A DNA stretch of 34,433 bases from a virus. The notes beneath the pieces are model-generated. The model was not told where the DNA came from, ran no database searches, and saw only the letters and a program-made list of their open reading frames with translations. Below, piece after piece: positions 30,606-34,433 of the stretch (position 1 is the stretch's first letter; every line of letters starts with the position of its first letter). The stretch is taken from IMG/VR virus record IMGVR_UViG_3300031841_002868, positions 1-34,433 of that record; one strand, given 5' to 3'. The position numbers and the translations under genes were made by a program.

Positions 30606-30782
30606 ATGATGATAACCAAGTACCAGAGAGTTACCTTGAAATCAGACAGAGGTAATGGCGGATTTTATGACAAGAAAGAAAATGTTAAAAGGTTCATGTC
30701 TGACTATTCGAACTATGGCGGAGTTCAGCGGCTAGACACTGCTGGCTACTGGATTGATCTAGATAAAGATGAACTTAAATAG
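30606..30782 (+). CDS. Small hypothetical protein, 58 aa
   Basis: Starts with tandem ATG (30606, 30609) behind AAAGGAAA. Mixed beta/helical with GGFYDKKENVKRF and YWIDLDKD. Just under 60 residues, so easily overlooked, but the start signal and fit between neighbours support it. Function unknown. Confidence 0.55.
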   Translation: MMITKYQRVTLKSDRGNGGFYDKKENVKRFMSDYSNYGGVQRLDTAGYWIDLDKDELK

Positions 30783-30793
30783 GAGATAAGATA

Positions 30794-30997
30794 GTGGATA
30801 ATATTAGGCGAAAAGAGCTTGAGTGGTATAAGGAGCATGGAAAGTATAAGGATAGAATTCACGCAAAGTATAAAGATAGCGAGTATGTAATTGGTGATTT
30901 TTCATGGAATAAGAAAAATCCAGAAAGGCCTGAATATATAGAGGTTTATATGAAATCAGGCTTAAGACCTTTAAAGGAGAGTAATAACAATGAGTGA
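30794..30997 (+). CDS. Hypothetical basic protein, 67 aa (GTG start)
   Basis: GTG at 30794 behind AGGAGATAAG. Aromatic and charged (WYKEHGKYKDRIHAKYKD, FSWNKKNPERPEY). Overlaps the next gene by eight bases. Function unknown. Confidence 0.5.
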   Translation: MDNIRRKELEWYKEHGKYKDRIHAKYKDSEYVIGDFSWNKKNPERPEYIEVYMKSGLRPLKESNNNE

Positions 30998-31262
30998 TAA
31001 TAATTTAAACGATTTACTTCAAAGGCTAAAGCATTCAATTTCTGGCGACGCTTATTTGGGTGACAGTGCAGAGCTGATATTGTGTGAAGAGTTAGCCGAT
31101 AAAATAAAGCAACTACAAAAAGAGAATGCCGACTTAAATACTCTTTTAGATTCTTGCTATAACGATATATGTAGACCCTATGGAAAAATAAGCAAAAGCA
31201 CCGCGCAGGTATTGTATATAAGAGAGTGTAGTAAAATCCTAACCTCAAACAAAGAGGAATAA
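30990..31262 (+). CDS. Hypothetical coiled-coil-like protein, 90 aa
   Basis: Starts behind AAAGGAG. Contains ELADKIKQLQKENADLNTLL (about 35-54), a probable short coiled coil, followed by a cysteine-containing segment. Last gene before a 153-nt gap with a promoter and structured leader. Function unknown. Confidence 0.55.
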   Translation: MSDNNLNDLLQRLKHSISGDAYLGDSAELILCEELADKIKQLQKENADLNTLLDSCYNDICRPYGKISKSTAQVLYIRECSKILTSNKEE

Positions 31263-31283
31263 CCATAGCTAACAAAATAATAA

Positions 31284-31311
31284 TACACAACGAGTCAAAC
31301 TAGTTTATAAT
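31284..31311 (+). promoter_or_regulatory. Candidate promoter for the 31416 operon
   Basis: Perfect TATAAT at 31306-31311; the -35 region is poor. Transcription would start near 31318, exactly at the base of the 31319 hairpin. An activator may be needed, or another sigma-factor contact may be used. Confidence 0.45.
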
Positions 31312-31318
31312 ACATATA

Positions 31319-31396
31319 CGCGGCTAAGAGCTTGATTGATCCCTTGCTTTACTCCATCCCCTTGAGTTAGCCGCGCATTGTTTCATTAAAGGGGAT
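31319..31396 (+). ncRNA. 5' leader pseudoknot upstream of the 31416 gene
   Basis: Perfect nine-bp stem CGCGGCTAA (31319-31327) with TTAGCCGCG (31367-31375) around a 39-nt loop. Within the loop, ATCCCCTT (31356-31363) is perfectly complementary to AAGGGGAT (31389-31396), making an H-type pseudoknot. It ends 19 bases before the ATG at 31416, near the ribosome-binding site GAGG (31404-31407), which the same loop strand could alternatively pair with. A translational control leader is likely. Confidence 0.5.
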
Positions 31397-31415
31397 AAAA
31401 CTTGAGGGGTTACAA

Positions 31416-31928
31416 ATGATAGACCTAAAAACCTGCACAAGAGCCGATTTTATAGAGGCTTACACAAATCTAGAAAACTCACACAAGCACCTAGAAAACG
31501 AAGTTCATTACCTTAACGAGCGCCTCCAGGAATACGAAGGCATTCAAACTGACGGTGAAAAAGAAGCGGAGTTTCAAAAATTCTGGACGATGTACGAAAA
31601 GAAAGGAAATCTTAAAACTACTCGCGCTAGGTGGAATAAGCTCAGCAAGAAGAAGAAAAATCTAATATTCGAGCATTTACCCAAATACGTTAAATCAACC
31701 TACAAAGATGCTAGATATCCATCAAGAAAGAACGCAGAAGTCTATATCAGTAAAGAAGCGTGGCTCGATGAAATTATTGAGAATAAAGACTATCAGAAGT
31801 TTTCACCACAACCAGCAGTAGGAAGCGCATCATTTAAGCCAAGCCCGATAAAAAATAGAAGCAAGGAGCTAGATAGGCTTAGAGAGGAGAGTAAATCAGT
31901 TAACATTAAAGAGAGGTTAGGGTTATGA
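31416..31928 (+). CDS. Phage replication-type protein (DnaT/helicase-loader-like domain), 170 aa
   Basis: N-terminal coiled coil (about 15-42), then EFQKFWTMYEKKGNLKTTRARWNKLS (about 52-77), HLPKYVKSTY and YISKEAWLDEI (about 110-120), the conserved C-terminal domain of phage replication proteins whose usual form is FWxxYPRK-x-KKxAxxAWxKL. A DNA-binding wHTH is not evident. It would help load the replication machinery. Its leader carries a pseudoknot. DnaT-like identity is moderate. Confidence 0.6.
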   Translation: MIDLKTCTRADFIEAYTNLENSHKHLENEVHYLNERLQEYEGIQTDGEKEAEFQKFWTMYEKKGNLKTTRARWNKLSKKKKNLIFEHLPKYVKSTYKDARYPSRKNAEVYISKEAWLDEIIENKDYQKFSPQPAVGSASFKPSPIKNRSKELDRLREESKSVNIKERLGL

Positions 31929-32152
31929 GTAACAATAACTGGATAGATGCGAGTAAAAAATTACCAAAAGATGGAGAGGATATTTTTATTTTTAGGTTGA
32001 CTGACGGTGAATTTAAAATGATGAGGGGTGTTGGTATTTGGCGTTATTGTGCCGATGATTTAACCCCTTTTAGAGGTGATGAGTTTGGCACTGTAACGCA
32101 TTGGCAGCCAATGGCTATACCCGAGCCGCCAAAGCAAAAGGATAGTGAATGA
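31925..32152 (+). CDS. DUF551-domain protein, 75 aa
   Basis: NNWIDASKKLPKDGEDIFIF at the N-terminus and VTHWQPMAIPEPPK at the end are the two ends of the DUF551 family, common in phages and prophages and of unknown function. ATGA overlap with the preceding gene. Confidence 0.75.
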   Translation: MSNNNWIDASKKLPKDGEDIFIFRLTDGEFKMMRGVGIWRYCADDLTPFRGDEFGTVTHWQPMAIPEPPKQKDSE

Positions 32153-32313
32153 CCCCAGAGCAAGCTAAAGAAGCTCAACGTTGGAGTTATTTGGTTAAAG
32201 GTATAACTTGGCAGCACCAGCAAAACTGGAGAGCCACCATACTGCGTGAGCAAGGTAGAGAGGCGGCTGAGCTATTTGATAGAAGGGTTAGATATGTTAA
32301 CTCACTCACCTAA
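32149..32313 (+). CDS. Small hypothetical protein, 54 aa
   Basis: ATGA overlap with the DUF551 gene. Helical, Gln- and Arg-rich, with WSYLVKGITWQHQQNWRATIL. It overlaps the leftward repressor gene convergently by 12 bases at its 3' end. Function unknown. Confidence 0.5.
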   Translation: MTPEQAKEAQRWSYLVKGITWQHQQNWRATILREQGREAAELFDRRVRYVNSLT

Positions 32314-32499
32314 AGCTATAAGCTCGCTAGGCTTCATATTGCAAATACCAGCGTATTTAACAATAGTTGATAGGGTGGGGTTTTGTGAGTTGCATTGCCT
32401 GTGAACGGTGCTTAAGTTAACGCCCATCCATTCGGAAGCTGTAACTTGACTTATGCCCGACTTAACCAAAGCTAGTTTTAATATTTTGTTCGATTTCAT
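32302..32499 (-). CDS. Cro/CI-type HTH repressor, 65 aa
   Basis: Only convincing leftward gene in the window. LVKSGISQVTASEWMGVNLSTVHRQ (about 11-35) is a helix-turn-helix of the Cro/CI family, and its small size suggests a Cro-like or stand-alone DNA-binding regulator without a cleavage domain. It is read leftward from a divergent promoter region shared with the 32582 operon, where a 12-bp perfect palindrome overlaps the rightward promoter. Likely represses that operon and its own transcription. AAAGG precedes the ATG. Confidence 0.75.
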   Translation of the reverse strand: MKSNKILKLALVKSGISQVTASEWMGVNLSTVHRQCNSQNPTLSTIVKYAGICNMKPSELIALGE

Positions 32500-32516
32500 A
32501 AATTACCTTTAAAAAT

Positions 32517-32528
32517 GCATTGCAATGC
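32517..32528. promoter_or_regulatory. Perfect 12-bp palindrome, candidate operator
   Basis: GCATTGCAATGC at 32517-32528 is a perfect inverted repeat. It overlaps the -35 of the rightward promoter (TTGCAA, 32520-32525) and lies in the leftward leader. It is the best operator candidate for the leftward HTH protein. Only one perfect copy is seen in this spacer. Confidence 0.55.
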
Positions 32529-32548
32529 CTAGAAAGCTGTATTATACT
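32520..32548 (+). promoter_or_regulatory. Rightward promoter for the 32582-34433 operon
   Basis: TTGCAA (32520-32525) and TATACT (32543-32548), spacing 17. The -35 is inside the palindrome. Confidence 0.6.
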
Positions 32549-32569
32549 AGATTCATCAGATAAAGTTAA
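32541..32569 (-). promoter_or_regulatory. Leftward promoter for the repressor
   Basis: On the minus strand, TTAACT (32569-32564) and TATAAT (32546-32541), spacing 17. The -10 shares bases with the rightward -10, so the two promoters cannot be used at once. The palindrome lies just downstream of the -10. Confidence 0.5.
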
Positions 32570-32581
32570 GGAATAAATTAA

Positions 32582-32956
32582 ATGAGTCAATTAACATTTT
32601 TCGAGCAGTATGTAGAATCAGTATTCGGCCTTGAAGATGTAACGTACATTTCAGACGAGCAAGCGCTATCAAATCTAGGCTTTATGCAAGTCAATCACCC
32701 TGATAAGTATCAAGAGATAATCGATCAAGTAAACGCCAGCTATGAGCCTCCAGAGGGCAAGGAGTGCGACCTTGATGAATTAACCGACGCTATCACTAAT
32801 AGAAACCCAATGAAATTCGTTATGGAATTAGAGCGATTAATGATAGTTGAATTTAAAGCCTATATTGATGAAGCCCAAGAAGAAATCGCATACAAGAGCG
32901 CGAATCCAGAACGTGACGGCTCTTATGAGGCTAAACAAGCAAGGGAGACGGCGTGA
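32582..32956 (+). CDS. Hypothetical acidic protein, 124 aa
   Basis: First gene of the rightward operon, behind AAGGAATA (32568-32575). Acidic and helical, with no motif recognised. The last residues overlap the next start. By position, an early gene such as an anti-repressor or recombination accessory is possible, but nothing in the sequence shows this. Confidence 0.6.
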   Translation: MSQLTFFEQYVESVFGLEDVTYISDEQALSNLGFMQVNHPDKYQEIIDQVNASYEPPEGKECDLDELTDAITNRNPMKFVMELERLMIVEFKAYIDEAQEEIAYKSANPERDGSYEAKQARETA

Positions 32957-33294
32957 TGAGAGAGATCAAGTTCAGGGGTTGGAATGGTGGTGAATTTTAC
33001 AATCCAATAATCGCGGAAGGGGAGGTATTCAGGAATGGTAGGGATTTTGAGGATTGGAACACCGCGAGCCAAGATCCCCTTATGCAATACACCGGCCTAA
33101 AAGACAGGAACGGCGTTGAGATTTATGAAAATGATATCTTAGATTGGGATAAAAAAGAGTGGGGCGAACCTTATCAAGAGGTTGCAAAGTGGGATTATGA
33201 GTTATTAAACATAAGACAGAATGACTGGTCTGAATGGTGTGAAGTAATCGGAAATATTTATGAAAACCCAGAGCTGCTAGAGGTCAAACAATGA
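32953..33294 (+). CDS. YopX-family protein, 113 aa
   Basis: MREIKFRGWNGGEFY at the start, DPLMQYTGLKDRNGVEIYENDIL in the middle and VIGNIYENPELLE at the end are the three conserved blocks of the YopX family, a very common phage and prophage protein of unknown function. ATGA-type overlap with both neighbours. Confidence 0.85.
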   Translation: MMREIKFRGWNGGEFYNPIIAEGEVFRNGRDFEDWNTASQDPLMQYTGLKDRNGVEIYENDILDWDKKEWGEPYQEVAKWDYELLNIRQNDWSEWCEVIGNIYENPELLEVKQ

Positions 33295-33386
33295 AACTAA
33301 CAACAGAAGAAAGAAAAGAGCTAGCATGGGTAATAGCTGGCTGCATATTTTTAATATTATTAATGAGTTTGGTGGAGTCGATATGA
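33291..33386 (+). CDS. Small membrane peptide, 31 aa
   Basis: ATGA overlap with the YopX gene and ATATGA overlap with erf, so it fits the operon exactly. Residues about 12-27 (AWVIAGCIFLILLMSL) form a membrane helix. Function unknown; its main role may be to couple translation of the next gene. Confidence 0.5.
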   Translation: MKLTTEERKELAWVIAGCIFLILLMSLVESI

Positions 33387-34225
33387 ACAACTTAATCAAA
33401 AATGAAAACAATGTTGTAACTATTTCAGGCGAAGACAAGTATCAAAAACTTATGGAGATAGCGATAAACGCAAACGCTGATGTTGATAAGTTAGAGAAAT
33501 TAATGGATCTACAGGAAAGATTTGAACGAAAGGAGGCTAAAAAAGCCTTTAGCAGGGCTTTGGCTAGATTTCAGTCGCAATGTCCTGTTATCAAAAAAAC
33601 AAAGACAGGCCATAATTTTAGCTACGCTCCAATGTGTGACGTTATTGATCAAGTTAAAGAGCTTGAGGCGGCTTGCGGGTTATCCCATAGATTCGAGCAG
33701 GAATCAACAGACGACACCATATCAATAACATGCGTGCTAAGTCATGTTGATGGGCACTCTGAAAAGCTAAAGCTTGACGCATTAGCAGATCAAACAGGAA
33801 GTAAAAACGCTGTTCAAGCTATCGGCTCAACCATAACCTACCTTCAAAGATATTCATTCTTGGGTTCTCTCGGTATAGCCACAGCGGACGAGGATATGGA
33901 CGGGAGGCGGCCGAAGCCAGAAGGTAAGGGGGGGAACTGGAAGTCTGGAAAGGATTATAATTTATTGCCATCATCTCTTAGGGAGGTATTTTTAAACCTT
34001 AATGAGGCGTACCAATCTGGCGATTACCAGCATTTCTATGAAATATTTGAAACCTTTGATATTCAAGAGGAAAAAATAGCTGTTTGGAATTGCTTTGCTA
34101 GTGATGAAAGGTCAGAGCTAAACAAGTTTGGTAAGTCGGAATACAAAAGAGTTGAGAATCCAGAGAGAAAACAGTATTGCTCAGATAAAGAATTTGCAAG
34201 ATTTGAAAAAAGATTCAACGGATAA
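33383..34225 (+). CDS. ERF-family single-strand annealing recombinase, 280 aa
   Basis: Anneals complementary single strands in phage recombination and genome circularisation. Start is ATG 33383 (GGTGGAG upstream, overlap with the small peptide) rather than ATG 33326. The ERF core covers about residues 40-175, with FSYAPMCDVIDQVK and the diagnostic KNAVQAIGSTITYLQRYSFLGSLGIATADEDMDG-type block (about 141-174). The C-terminus is a variable charged domain. P22 Erf is the reference; NinG at 2677 is a likely functional partner. Confidence 0.85.
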   Translation: MNNLIKNENNVVTISGEDKYQKLMEIAINANADVDKLEKLMDLQERFERKEAKKAFSRALARFQSQCPVIKKTKTGHNFSYAPMCDVIDQVKELEAACGLSHRFEQESTDDTISITCVLSHVDGHSEKLKLDALADQTGSKNAVQAIGSTITYLQRYSFLGSLGIATADEDMDGRRPKPEGKGGNWKSGKDYNLLPSSLREVFLNLNEAYQSGDYQHFYEIFETFDIQEEKIAVWNCFASDERSELNKFGKSEYKRVENPERKQYCSDKEFARFEKRFNG

Positions 34226-34240
34226 CAAGAGGGTAATTAA

Positions 34241-34433
34241 ATGAAAGGTCACGGATTATCATCACAACGAAAGCCAGTCACTAGCAAATTAAGAAGCATT
34301 AGAGAGTCTAAAGGGTTGAGCCGGTTAGCCTTATCTCTAGATACTGACTCTATGATATCGGTCACAACGGTAGTTAGAGCTGAGGCTGGTGATAATACCA
34401 GAATAAGGACTGCTATTGAGTTATGTAATGCTT
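34241..34433 (+). CDS. Cro/CI-type HTH regulator (partial, 3' end missing)
   Basis: Start at 34241 behind AGAGGG; 64 codons present and the frame is open at the window end. LRSIRESKGLSRLALSLDTDSM (about 17-38) is an HTH of the XRE family with a basic N-terminus. Further function cannot be told from the fragment. Confidence 0.6.
   Translation, partial: MKGHGLSSQRKPVTSKLRSIRESKGLSRLALSLDTDSMISVTTVVRAEAGDNTRIRTAIELCNA

Noticed and set aside
30946-31290. 114-aa minus-strand frame.
   Set aside because: Overlaps two plus-strand genes with good ribosome-binding sites; no features of its own.

Overview
The window is most of the genome of a P22-like podovirus or related prophage of an unidentified, probably gammaproteobacterial, host. 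The sequence is AT-rich (roughly 40% G+C by eye). The evidence is a P22-type head-to-tailspike block in canonical order: small and large terminase, portal, scaffold, coat, gp4, gp10, small tail genes, three ejection proteins of about 284, 401 and 583 aa, and a tailspike with a head-binding domain. NinG sits upstream of the lysis genes, and an ERF annealing protein and Cro/CI-type regulators lie at the right end. No integrase, helicase or polymerase gene is visible, and genes run off both ends.

Layout: (1) 1-3243, a tightly overlapping operon of small accessory genes ending in NinG, with mosaic gene junctions. (2) 3332-5543, a promoter and lysis cassette: small membrane proteins, a T4-type lysozyme, a holin-like protein and overlapping inner and outer spanins. 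(3) 5543-6034, an HNH-AP2 homing endonuclease. (4) 6054-10906, beta-rich putative tail or adsorption proteins, one carrying an SdiA-regulated/YjiK-like beta-propeller. (5) 10959-26314, packaging, head, tail and ejection genes, closed by a UUCG-loop terminator. (6) 26376-28870, a strong promoter followed by small ORFans led by a ribbon-helix-helix protein. (7) 28871-29508, a 638-nt non-coding stretch rich in RNA structure. (8) 29509-31262, a second HNH-AP2 endonuclease, an RNA-ligase-like nucleotidyltransferase and small genes. (9) 31306-32313, a promoter whose transcript would begin at a predicted pseudoknot, then a replication-type protein and a DUF551 protein. (10) 32302-34433, a leftward Cro-like repressor, overlapping divergent promoters with a perfect palindrome, a YopX-like protein, ERF and a partial HTH regulator.

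The strongest candidate for something undescribed is region 7 with its neighbour. Three tandem ~90-105-nt long-helix RNAs with related strands (A, B, C) and two H-type pseudoknots with the same geometry (D, E) fill a gap with no convincing gene. An RNA-ligase-family gene follows about 500 nt further on. A pseudoknot of the same topology forms a 5' leader at 31319-31396. All pairings were found by eye on a single sequence; covariation, Rfam searches and RNA-seq would be decisive.
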